From Variovorax sp. OV329 (lineage in GTDB: Bacteria; Pseudomonadota; Gammaproteobacteria; Burkholderiales; Burkholderiaceae_C): a stretch of 64,000 nucleotides of DNA. The stretch covers positions 186,001-250,000 of the forward strand of contig NZ_FOUG01000002.1 in the NCBI RefSeq assembly GCF_900114785.1, in the 5' to 3' direction. Position 1 is the stretch's first letter; every line of letters begins with the position of its first letter. The notes below the pieces were generated by a model. It was not told where the DNA came from, did not search any database, and saw only the letters and a program-made list of their open reading frames with translations. A program made the translations under genes and the position numbers. Shown piece after piece: positions 56,809 through 64,000 of the stretch.

Positions 56809-57425
56809 TGCTTCACCCCGTTGGTGGGCTTGCCGGCCTGCTGCGAGCCGTAGGCCGTGCCCCAGCCCCACACCTCGGCGCCCTTGCCGCGATGCAGCAC
56901 GCGGGTGCGGAAGATGTCGGCCACCACGTCGCCGTCGCCGGCCAGCAGGGCCTTGGTCGAGCACATCTCGGCGCAGGCTGGCAGCTTGCCTTCGGCCAGG
57001 CGGTTGCGGCCGTACTTCTCGAACTCGGCCTGCGAGCCGTTGGCCTCGGGGCCGCCGGCGCAGAAGGTGCACTTGTCCATCTTGCCGCGGGCGCCGAAGG
57101 TGCCCTGGGCCGGGAACTGCGGTGCGCCGAAGGGACAGGCATAGGAGCAGTAGCCGCAGCCGATGCACACGTCCTTGTCATGCAGCACCACGCCTTCTTC
57201 GGTGCGGTAGAAGCATTGCACCGGGCACACCGCCATGCAGGGCGCATCGGAGCAGTGCATGCAGGCCACCGAGATCGACTTCTCGCCCGGCACCCCGTCG
57301 TTGAGCGTGACCACGCGGCGGCGGTTCACGCCCCAGGGCACCTCGTTCTCGTTCTTGCAGGCGGTGACGCAGCCGTTGCACTCGATGCAACGTTCAGAGT
57401 CGCAGACAAATTTCATTCGTGCCAT
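56805..57425 (-). CDS. fdh3B: Formate dehydrogenase beta subunit (4 x [4Fe-4S], FDH3 type)
   Basis: 206 residues, cytochrome-partner electron-transfer subunit. Four ferredoxin clusters can be read: CDSERCIECNGCVTACK, CMHCSDAPCMAVCPVQC, CIGCGYCSYACPFG, and CTFCAGG with CAEMC. It lacks the C-terminal membrane anchor of E. coli FdnH, as in the shorter FDH3 beta type. It lies 9 bases after the catalytic subunit and is followed by the lipoprotein gene. Confidence 0.95.
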   Translation of the reverse strand: MARMKFVCDSERCIECNGCVTACKNENEVPWGVNRRRVVTLNDGVPGEKSISVACMHCSDAPCMAVCPVQCFYRTEEGVVLHDKDVCIGCGYCSYACPFGAPQFPAQGTFGARGKMDKCTFCAGGPEANGSQAEFEKYGRNRLAEGKLPACAEMCSTKALLAGDGDVVADIFRTRVLHRGKGAEVWGWGTAYGSQQAGKPTNGVKQ

Positions 57426-57434
57426 TGGACTTCC

Positions 57435-60428
57435 TTAGGCCTTCTCGACGTTGCAGATGGTCGACTTCGTTTCCTGCATCATGGTCACGCTGTCGTAGCC
57501 GTAGGTGGTGCCGGTGTTGACCGCCTCGCCGCGCACCACCGGGTGCGCGCCGGCGGGGTAGTAGGGCAGCATGTCGGCGCCCTGCCAGCGACCCGAGAAG
57601 TGGAAAGGCATGAACACGGTGTCGGGCGCCACGCGCTCGGTCACCAGGGCCTGCACGTTGAGCCTCGCGCCGGTGGGCGTGTGCACCCAGGCGCGCTCGC
57701 CGTTGCGGATGTTCTTCTCTGCCGCCACCTTGGGATTGATCTCGACGAACATCTCCTGCTGCAGCTCGGCCAGCCAGGGGTTGGAGCGCGTCTCCTCGCC
57801 ACCGCCTTCGTACTCGGTGAGGCGGCCGGAGGTGAGGATGAACGGGAATTTCTCCGCCACCTTGTCCGCCACGTTCTTGTCCTGCACGCTCTTGTAGAGC
57901 GTGGGCAGGCGCCAGAAGGTGGCGATGTCCTTGTGCGTCGGGTACTTGGCCACCAGGTCGGCCCGGTTGCCGTACAGCGGCTCGCGGTGCACCGGCACCG
58001 GGTCCGGAAAGTTCCACACCAGCGCGCGCGCCTTGGCGTTGCCGAAGGGATGGCAGCCATGGTTCTTCATGAACACCCGGATCATCCCGCCCGAGGAGTC
58101 GGTCTTCCAGTTCTTGCCCTCGGCCTTGGGCTTTTCTTCCGGCGTGAGCTCGTCCCACCAGCCCAGCTTCTTGAGCAGCACGTGGTCGAGCTCGGGGTAG
58201 CCGGTGGCGATGTCCGCACCCTTGGAGCAGGAGCCGTCCTCGGCCAGCAGGTTCTGCCCGTCGCGCTCCACGCCGAAGTTCGCGCGGAAGTTGCCGCCGC
58301 CGTCCATCACGTGCCTGGAGGTGTCGTACAGGTTGGGGCTGCCCGGGTGCTTGAGTTCGGGCGTGCCGTAGCAGGGCCACGGCAGGCCGAAGTAGTCGCC
58401 CGCGATGTCGTAGCCGTTGACCTTGTCCTTCACCGAGCCCTTGGCGCGCAGCGTGGTGACGTCGAAGGCGCCCATGTTGCGCATGTGCGCCTGCAGGCGC
58501 TCGGGGCTCTGGCCCGTGTAGCCGATGGTCCAGTTGGTGCGGTTGATCTCGCGCAGGATGTCCTCGGGCACCGGCTCGTCCATGCCCTTGACCTTCTGCA
58601 TCTTGTAGTTCTTGGACAGCTCCTTGCCGAAGCCCAGGCGGTCCGCGAATTGCTGCATGATCATGTGGTCGCTGCGGCTTTCCCACAGCGGCTCGATGAC
58701 CTTCTCGCGCCACTGCAGCGAGCGGTTCGATGCGGTCACCGATCCGCTGGTCTCGAACTGCGTGCATGCGGGCAGCAGATAGACGGCGCGGTTGGGGTTC
58801 TGGTCTTCCGGCCGGCCCGGCATGGCCGCCATCGCGGCGGTGGCCGACGGGTACGGGTCCACCACCACCAGCAGGTCCAGCTTGTCCATGGCCCGCTTCA
58901 TTTCCAGGCCGCGGGTCTGCGAGTTGGGCGCATGGCCCCAGAAGAACACGCCGCGCAGGTTGGAATCCTGGTCGATCAGCTCGTTCTTCTCCAGCACGCC
59001 GTCGATCCAGCGCGAGACCGTCATGCCGGGCTTGAACATCATGGCCGGCGAGGCGTACTGCGCCTTGATCCACTCGTAGTCCACGCCCCATCCGGCAGCG
59101 AAGTGCTTCCACGAGCCTTCCACCAGGCCGTAGTAGCCCGGCAGCGAGTCGGGGTTGGGGCCCACGTCGGTGGCGCCCTGCACGTTGTCGTGGCCGCGGA
59201 AGATGTTGGTGCCGCCACCCGACACGCCCACGTTGCCCAGCGCCAGCTGCAGGATGCACGAGGCGCGCACGATGGCGTTGCCGATGGTGTGCTGGGTCTG
59301 GCCCATGCACCACACGATCGTGCTCGGCTTGTTCTGCGACATCCACGTGGCGACCTTCAGCACCTGCGCCTCGGGCACGCCGCAGACTTCCTCGACCTTG
59401 TCGGGCGTCCACTTGGTCATCACCTCTTCGCGCACCTTGTCCATGCCGAAGACGCGGTCGTTGATGTACTTCTTGTCTTCCCAGCCGTTCTTGAAGATGT
59501 GGTGCAGCATCCCGAACAGGAAGGCGATGTCCGAGCCCGAGCGGATGCGCACGTACTCGTCGGCCTTGGCCGCCGTGCGGGTGAAGCGCGGGTCGACCAC
59601 GATCACCTTGCAGCCGTTCTCCTTGGCATGCAGCAGGTGCAGCATGCTCACCGGATGCGCCTCGGCCGCATTGGAGCCGATGTACATCGCCACCTTGGCG
59701 TTGCGCATGTCGTTGTAGGAGTTGGTCATGGCACCGTAGCCCCAGGTGTTCGCAACGCCCGCCACCGTGGTGGAGTGGCAGATGCGCGCCTGGTGGTCGC
59801 AGTTGTTGGTGCCCCAGAAGCTGACCCACTTGCGCAGCAGGTAGGCCTGCTCGTTGCTGTGCTTGGACGAGCCGATGAAGTAGACCGAATCGGGCCCGCT
59901 GGCCTTCTTCAGCTCCTGCATGCGCGCCACGATCTCGGTCAGGGCCGTGTCCCAGCTGATGCGCTCGTACTTGCCGTTGACCAGCTTCATCGGGTAGCGC
60001 AGGCGGTATTCGCCATGGCCGTGCTCACGCAGCGCGGCGCCCTTGGCGCAGTGCGCGCCCAGGTTGATGGGCGAGTCGAAGACCGGCTCCTGGCGCACCC
60101 ACACGCCGTTCTCCACCACCGCATCGGAGGCGCAGCCCACCGAGCAGTGCGAACAGACGGTGCGCCGCACCTCGACCTTGCCGGCGCCGATCGCCGGGGC
60201 GCTGCCCGGCGCCGCCTGCGCCTTGCGCATCAGGGTGAGCTGGCCGGCCGCGAGGCCGACGCCGACGCCCAGGCCGGAACGGCGCAGGAAGGAGCGCCGG
60301 TCCATCGTCGGCATGGCATGGGCCAGGCCGCGCCGCAGGCTGTGGACGAAGAGTGAGTTGCTGGAGGTGTCGGGGTTTTGGTTTGAAGCGATGGCGGAGG
60401 CGCCATTCGGCTTGCGGGTCAGCAGCAT
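57435..60428 (-). CDS. fdhA: Formate dehydrogenase catalytic subunit (Mo/W-bis-MGD, Cys type)
   Basis: 997 residues, periplasmic after Tat export: twin arginines at 44-45 in MDRRSFLRRSGLG. The [4Fe-4S] ligands are Cys92, Cys95, Cys99 and Cys127. The active-site segment is NNCDHQARICHSTTV with Cys217 where many homologues have selenocysteine, followed by His218. Formate is oxidised to CO2 and electrons go through FdhB to the cytochrome. The start ATG at 60428 is preceded by TGAGGA. Its N-region is long (43 residues), and starts at 39 or 42 are alternatives. Twelve bases follow the small Tat protein gene. Confidence 0.96.
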   Translation of the reverse strand: MLLTRKPNGASAIASNQNPDTSSNSLFVHSLRRGLAHAMPTMDRRSFLRRSGLGVGVGLAAGQLTLMRKAQAAPGSAPAIGAGKVEVRRTVCSHCSVGCASDAVVENGVWVRQEPVFDSPINLGAHCAKGAALREHGHGEYRLRYPMKLVNGKYERISWDTALTEIVARMQELKKASGPDSVYFIGSSKHSNEQAYLLRKWVSFWGTNNCDHQARICHSTTVAGVANTWGYGAMTNSYNDMRNAKVAMYIGSNAAEAHPVSMLHLLHAKENGCKVIVVDPRFTRTAAKADEYVRIRSGSDIAFLFGMLHHIFKNGWEDKKYINDRVFGMDKVREEVMTKWTPDKVEEVCGVPEAQVLKVATWMSQNKPSTIVWCMGQTQHTIGNAIVRASCILQLALGNVGVSGGGTNIFRGHDNVQGATDVGPNPDSLPGYYGLVEGSWKHFAAGWGVDYEWIKAQYASPAMMFKPGMTVSRWIDGVLEKNELIDQDSNLRGVFFWGHAPNSQTRGLEMKRAMDKLDLLVVVDPYPSATAAMAAMPGRPEDQNPNRAVYLLPACTQFETSGSVTASNRSLQWREKVIEPLWESRSDHMIMQQFADRLGFGKELSKNYKMQKVKGMDEPVPEDILREINRTNWTIGYTGQSPERLQAHMRNMGAFDVTTLRAKGSVKDKVNGYDIAGDYFGLPWPCYGTPELKHPGSPNLYDTSRHVMDGGGNFRANFGVERDGQNLLAEDGSCSKGADIATGYPELDHVLLKKLGWWDELTPEEKPKAEGKNWKTDSSGGMIRVFMKNHGCHPFGNAKARALVWNFPDPVPVHREPLYGNRADLVAKYPTHKDIATFWRLPTLYKSVQDKNVADKVAEKFPFILTSGRLTEYEGGGEETRSNPWLAELQQEMFVEINPKVAAEKNIRNGERAWVHTPTGARLNVQALVTERVAPDTVFMPFHFSGRWQGADMLPYYPAGAHPVVRGEAVNTGTTYGYDSVTMMQETKSTICNVEKA

Positions 60429-60440
60429 CGTGGGTGGTCC

Positions 60441-60662
60441 TCAGGCGGAAGTGGTCCGGTAGTAGCGCTTCACGTGTTCGGAAAGCTGGTAGCCCCCACC
60501 CTTCTCGGGCGCCGGCTTGGCGCTTGGCTCTTCTGCGAGGCCCGAGGCATCGACCCGGGGCAGCACCGCGACGGCGGCGGCGGCTGCACCCACTCCTGCG
60601 GCACCGGCGAAGAATCGCCGGCGCGAGCTTTTTTCTTTTTCGTTCATGTGGCTGTCCTGCAT
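60441..60662 (-). CDS. Small Tat-signal protein preceding formate dehydrogenase
   Basis: 73 residues from ATG 60662; the ATG at 60647 (68 residues) also has a ribosome site (AGGA) and either may be used. A twin-arginine motif SRRRFFAGAAGVG is followed by an Ala-rich hydrophobic core and a short tail ending SEHVKRYYRTTSA. Such proteins precede FDH alpha genes in many proteobacteria. The role is unproven (a small subunit or export helper has been suggested by context). It has no predicted catalytic residues. Confidence 0.8.
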   Translation of the reverse strand: MQDSHMNEKEKSSRRRFFAGAAGVGAAAAAVAVLPRVDASGLAEEPSAKPAPEKGGGYQLSEHVKRYYRTTSA

Positions 60663-60799
60663 GTGTTCACTCCAGGATTGGCTTCATCGATCGGGAGATA
60701 TGAACCCAATTACATAGGTTTGCATAGTAGACAAGACCCTTACAGCGCGGGCAACAAAGCCCCCGAACTTTGGTCAGGCCATCAGGCCGGTGAAATCGA
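60663..60799 (-). promoter_or_regulatory. Upstream region of the formate dehydrogenase structural genes
   Basis: This 137-base gap follows the TorD gene and precedes the small Tat protein gene. It is less GC-rich than its surroundings over about 60700-60730, the likely promoter zone. GGGC-N6-GCCC gives a weak hairpin soon after the torD stop. GGAG sits 7 bases before the ATG at 60662. No single -35/-10 pair stands out. Confidence 0.35.
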
Positions 60800-61414
60800 T
60801 CAATTCAGCAGGTCGAAAGCCTGCGCTTCGACCAGGGCAAAACCCTGCGTAAAGCGCGCCAGCACTGCGTAGAAGCCCGCGCGCGGGTGCACCGCGACAG
60901 CCTCGCACATGTCGCCCAGCCAGGGCTGGATGTGCGAAGAAAAGAAGGCTTGCTGCTGTGTCAGGTTTGCCACGCTCACGTCCTCGCCGGCGATGAGATA
61001 GCGCATCACTTCGAAGAGACAGGCGACGTGGTCCTCGGTCTCGCCGATGGTCTCGTCGCGCGCCAGGCCCAGGCGGGCCAGGTCGCCGCGCAGCTTGGCG
61101 AGCGGCTTGTCGTTGAGGAAGCCGCTCATGTAGTGAGAACCAAAGAGGTAGATCTCCGGCTTGCCCATGCCACCGAAGAGCGCGTCGTACTCGGCACGAA
61201 GTTCGTCCTCGCTGCGCTCGCGCGCGGCGCCGACCAGCTGGCGCCACGGTTCCTCCAGCAGTGCACCTTCCACCGGCGCCTGCGTGGCGGCGACCGAGAA
61301 GGCCTCGAGCAGCTGCGCATCGGGCGCCGCATACCAGAGGCGCGCCAGCAGCCCGTAGAGCTCGGCGCGGGCAATCTCCTCGTCGAGGGCGGACGAAACG
61401 GTGGGCGCGTTCAT
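60800..61414 (-). CDS. TorD/DmsD-family molybdoenzyme chaperone
   Basis: 204 residues, all-helical, cytosolic. ARAELYGLLARLWYAAPD, LRAEYDALFGGMGKPEIYLFGSHYMSGFLNDKPLAKLRGDL and the ETEDHVACLFEVMRYLI helix fit the TorD fold. Such chaperones hold the catalytic subunit and its Tat signal until the cofactor is in place. The ATG overlaps the poly-ferredoxin stop by 4 bases. The client is most likely the FdhA encoded just downstream. Confidence 0.9.
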   Translation of the reverse strand: MNAPTVSSALDEEIARAELYGLLARLWYAAPDAQLLEAFSVAATQAPVEGALLEEPWRQLVGAARERSEDELRAEYDALFGGMGKPEIYLFGSHYMSGFLNDKPLAKLRGDLARLGLARDETIGETEDHVACLFEVMRYLIAGEDVSVANLTQQQAFFSSHIQPWLGDMCEAVAVHPRAGFYAVLARFTQGFALVEAQAFDLLN

Positions 61415-63534
61415 AGCTCGGTGATCTTCACTTCGTTGGTGGCGGCATAGAGGTCGATGACGCGGCAGTCGCCGCACATCTTCAGGCGCTCCAGCGCCTC
61501 GCCCTGGAACATGGCGTGGCCGGCCAGCTTGCCCAGCATGGCCTCGATGGCCTTCTGGGTGCCGAATGGCTTGCTGCAGCGGATGCAGGTCCACGGCCTG
61601 GCCTCGTTGAGCACCACGGGCTGCGCGCGCTCGGGCGTGGGCAGCAGGCGCGGCACCAGCGCGATGGCGTCTTCCGGGCAGGTGGTGGCGCACAGGCCGC
61701 ACTGCACGCAGTTCTTCTCGATGAAGCGAAGCTGCGGGGCGTTGGGGTTGTCCTGCAGCGCGCTGGCGGGGCAGGCGCTGACGCAGGCCAGGCACAGGGT
61801 GCACTTGTCCTTGTCGACTTCGATGGCGCCCAGGGGCGCGCCGGCCGGCAGCGGGATGGCCGCGGGCTGCGGCGTCTTCAGCGCCGGGGCGGCGTCCATG
61901 AGGTGGTCCAGCGCCATTTCGAGCGTGGCGCGCTTCTCCGCGCCGACCGCGAAGCGCGCGACGTTCAGCGGCACCTGCTGCCGCGCGCCACGCAGTGCGA
62001 CCAGTGCGGCATCCAGTTGCGCCGGCCCGATCGCGTCGATCGCCACGAAGTGCGTGCCCGTGTAGCCCAGGCCCCTCAAGAGGGCCTGCGCGATCTCCAT
62101 CTGATGGGCGATGGCCGCCCGGTACTGCGGCGCTTCCTCGCCGGTGAAGAGCACGGCCACTTGCGCGCCGCCGAAGGCGATCGCCGACAGCCACAGGTCG
62201 ATGCCGGTGCTGGCGCTGTGGAACAGGCCGACCGGGATGACGTTCGCCGGCACGCCCTGCGCCTTGCCCAGCTGCGCCTGCCGGCCGAGCTGCTCGACCA
62301 GCGCGCGGCCGCCCTCCTCGCTGTGCAGCAGCAGCGCCGGCTCGCGCCCGCCCGCCTGCAGGTAGGTGGTCAGCAGCGTGCGCAGCTTCAGGCCCTGGTC
62401 CGGCGCGCGCGGGTAGCTGTAGGCCAGCGCGCCCGTCGGGCAGACGGTGGTGCAGGCGCCGCAGCCCACGCAGAGGTTGGGGTTGACGACGATGCGCTGG
62501 CGTTCCTTCTCGCTGCGGATGGCATGCGCCGAGCAGACCTCTACGCAGGCGTTGCAGCCCACCTGTTCGTTGCGGCTGTGGGCGCACAGCTTCTGCTTGT
62601 AGTCGAAGAACTTGGGCTTCTCGAACTCGCCCACCATCTCGCGCAGCCGAAGCACGGTCTGCAGCGCATCGGGCCGTCCGGCCAGGCCGCCGGCGACGTG
62701 GAAATAGCCTTGCGGCGGCGCGTGCCAGTCGATGCGCGCGGTGGCGCCCAGGTCCAGCACCAGGTCGAACTCGGCGCCGTGCAGCTGCGGCTCGCGTTGC
62801 AGATCGATGGCGCCGGCCACGCCGCAGGCCTTCACGCAGTCGGCGTGCGAGGTGCAGCGGGAGGCGTCGATCTGGTAGTCGAAGCCGATGGCCTGTTCGG
62901 GGCAGGCCGCGATGCAGGCATTGCAGCGGGTGCACAGGTCCAGGTCGATGGGGTTGTCCTGCGTCCAGCCCAGCTTGAAGGCGCCGAGCCAGCCGGCCAG
63001 CGATTCGATGCGGCCGGCCATGACCGGGAAGCGCCGCTCCTGCGCCCCGCCCTGCGCGCCGGGGCCGGTGGAGAAAATGCTGACCTGCAGCGAGTCGGCC
63101 AGCAGCGACGCGGCCTGCTCGGCCTGGTCGAGGGGACCGATGACCAGCAGGCGGCCCTGGCTCTTGTAGGACACCGTGGCCACCGGCTCCGGATCGGGCA
63201 GGCCGGCGGCAGCCAGCAGCGCGGCGATCTTGGGCATGGCCGTGCGCGCATCGCGGCTCCAGCCGCCGGTCTCGCGGATGTTGACGAAGCGGATGGGCGA
63301 GGTGGCCCCAGGCGTCTGCTCGGCCAGCTCGGTGAACAGGCGCTGCTCCTGGGTGCAGGCCACCACCACCTCGTCGCCACCGCTGCCGGTGATGGCGCGC
63401 TGGAAGGCCGGGGCCTCGCGCCGGCACAGGGTGGTGTGGAGGGGAAGCTCTCTCTTGTCAGGCAGTGCCGCGCCGAGGGTCTTCGGCTCCAGCGGCATCG
63501 TCTTGTTGCAGTCGCAGATCAGCGTGGTCGTCAT
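61411..63534 (-). CDS. Poly-ferredoxin (multi-[4Fe-4S]) protein of the formate dehydrogenase cluster
   Basis: 707 residues, no signal peptide. Ferredoxin-type motifs are visible as CTRCNACIAACP, CTSHADCVKACG, CNACVEVCSAH, CVGCGACTTVCP, CTLCLACVSACP and CVQCGLCATTCP. There are extra cysteine pairs at the N-terminus (CDCN) and C-terminus (CIRCSKPF and CGDC). The family occurs with DUF3305/DUF3306, TorD and formate dehydrogenase genes. It likely passes electrons to or from a cytoplasmic partner or aids cofactor maturation, which is unproven. Its start ATG lies 77 bases inside the end of the DUF3306 frame. Confidence 0.88.
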   Translation of the reverse strand: MTTTLICDCNKTMPLEPKTLGAALPDKRELPLHTTLCRREAPAFQRAITGSGGDEVVVACTQEQRLFTELAEQTPGATSPIRFVNIRETGGWSRDARTAMPKIAALLAAAGLPDPEPVATVSYKSQGRLLVIGPLDQAEQAASLLADSLQVSIFSTGPGAQGGAQERRFPVMAGRIESLAGWLGAFKLGWTQDNPIDLDLCTRCNACIAACPEQAIGFDYQIDASRCTSHADCVKACGVAGAIDLQREPQLHGAEFDLVLDLGATARIDWHAPPQGYFHVAGGLAGRPDALQTVLRLREMVGEFEKPKFFDYKQKLCAHSRNEQVGCNACVEVCSAHAIRSEKERQRIVVNPNLCVGCGACTTVCPTGALAYSYPRAPDQGLKLRTLLTTYLQAGGREPALLLHSEEGGRALVEQLGRQAQLGKAQGVPANVIPVGLFHSASTGIDLWLSAIAFGGAQVAVLFTGEEAPQYRAAIAHQMEIAQALLRGLGYTGTHFVAIDAIGPAQLDAALVALRGARQQVPLNVARFAVGAEKRATLEMALDHLMDAAPALKTPQPAAIPLPAGAPLGAIEVDKDKCTLCLACVSACPASALQDNPNAPQLRFIEKNCVQCGLCATTCPEDAIALVPRLLPTPERAQPVVLNEARPWTCIRCSKPFGTQKAIEAMLGKLAGHAMFQGEALERLKMCGDCRVIDLYAATNEVKITEL

Positions 63535-64000
63535 CGGTCTCTTGGCTGGCCGTGCGCGCACCCTGGTCGGGTGCTGCGCCTGGCGGGCTGGGAACTTCCT
63601 TCAGGGAATGCTCCGACTGTGCCACGTCCTGGACCGACGTCAGGGCAGGGGTTTCTTGGACCGGCCCCTTCTTCCCTTCCTCGTCGTCGTCCACGAGCTT
63701 CAGGAAGGCCGCGCTGGCCATCTTGCGCAGGGTGGCCGCCGGCAGCGGCGCGGGGTTGGAATAGTCGTCGATGTAGACGTCCATCCGGTCCATCACATTG
63801 AAGTGCGGATCGGCGAACAGCTTCTTCATCGCGGCGTTGCGCACCTCGGGCGCCACGTCGCGGGCCATGAAGGGCTTGAAGTCGGACTCGGGCGTCAGGG
63901 CTTGCGTGTCTTCCAGCGTCGGCGGCGGCGCCTCGGCTTGCTGCGATGCCGCGTCGGGGCTCGCGCCTTCGGCAGGCGGCGACTCGGGCGGCCGCGATTG
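63458..64000 (-). CDS. DUF3306 domain protein (partial, N-terminus off the right edge)
   Basis: 181 codons visible, with an Ala/Pro/Glu-rich start and then DFKPFMARDVAPEVRNAAMKKLFADPHFNVMDRMDVYIDDYSNP, the DUF3306 core. The C-terminal ~45 residues are low complexity and overlap the next gene by 77 bases. DUF3306 proteins sit beside DUF3305, poly-ferredoxin and formate dehydrogenase genes; the function is unknown. The true start lies beyond the window. Confidence 0.85.
   Translation of the reverse strand, partial: QSRPPESPPAEGASPDAASQQAEAPPPTLEDTQALTPESDFKPFMARDVAPEVRNAAMKKLFADPHFNVMDRMDVYIDDYSNPAPLPAATLRKMASAAFLKLVDDDEEGKKGPVQETPALTSVQDVAQSEHSLKEVPSPPGAAPDQGARTASQETDDDHADLRLQQDDAAGAEDPRRGTA

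Noticed and set aside
56808..60356. Plus-strand 1182-codon frame opposite formate dehydrogenase
   Set aside because: Complement of fdhA and fdh3B codons; no recognisable feature.
57435..60428. Selenocysteine insertion in formate dehydrogenase
   Set aside because: The active site has a Cys codon and the frame has no internal TGA.

Overview
The window reads as high-GC chromosomal DNA of a betaproteobacterium, most likely Burkholderiales/Comamonadaceae (Variovorax- or Acidovorax-like). The basis is gene content and recognisable protein families: a cydDCA(B) operon, an ABC-type glycerol operon, Tct tripartite transport genes, and a Cys-type respiratory formate dehydrogenase with DUF3306 and poly-ferredoxin partners. 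No database search was possible. I see no phage, insertion sequence, CRISPR array, rRNA or tRNA. About 50 protein genes fill almost the whole window.

Layout. 1-4793 (-): cydD, cydC and cydA (cut by the left edge), for cytochrome bd oxidase and its assembly transporter. 5029-10843 (-): an acyltransferase-3 protein, a nitronate-monooxygenase-like flavoprotein, an acyl-CoA dehydrogenase and etfBA. A strong intrinsic terminator lies between etfA and the dehydrogenase. 10990-13226 (-): an MscS channel and a histone-deacetylase-like amidohydrolase. 13281-19104 (+): MoxR ATPase, DUF58 protein, TgpA-type transglutaminase, MltB-like lytic transglycosylase and PepE dipeptidase. 19115-21430 (-): an EamA exporter under an AraC-type regulator, and a secreted histidine phosphatase. 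21481-25994 (-): tctA and tctB with the two-component pair tctE/tctD, but no tctC.

26120-36173 is a complete glycerol module. An ABC importer (glpS, glpT, glpP, glpQ, a DUF2160 protein and the binding protein glpV) lies in an operon behind glpD. glpR and glpK are divergent from it, with a direct-repeat operator candidate between glpD and glpR. An orphan VapB antitoxin with a nonsense-mutated vapC and a general porin follow. 38080-51654 is a two-part locus around comEC. On the minus strand are an SH3 protein, a zinc-finger protein, an alpha-E protein and a circularly permuted ATP-grasp protein. On the plus strand are a transglutaminase-DUF2126 giant protein, an ATP-grasp/alpha-E fusion and a second transglutaminase. 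This is a predicted peptide-ligase/peptidase system of unknown product and the most interesting block here.

51727-53992 (+): a RidA-family protein and a GMC oxidoreductase. 54014-64000 (-): a formate dehydrogenase supercluster containing DUF3306 (cut by the right edge), a 707-aa poly-ferredoxin, a TorD chaperone, a small Tat-signal protein, the alpha and beta subunits, a small lipoprotein, the cytochrome b gamma subunit, a small secreted protein and FdhD. Together the window suggests a respiratory generalist able to use formate, glycerol, fatty acids and possibly carboxylates, with a low-oxygen terminal oxidase.
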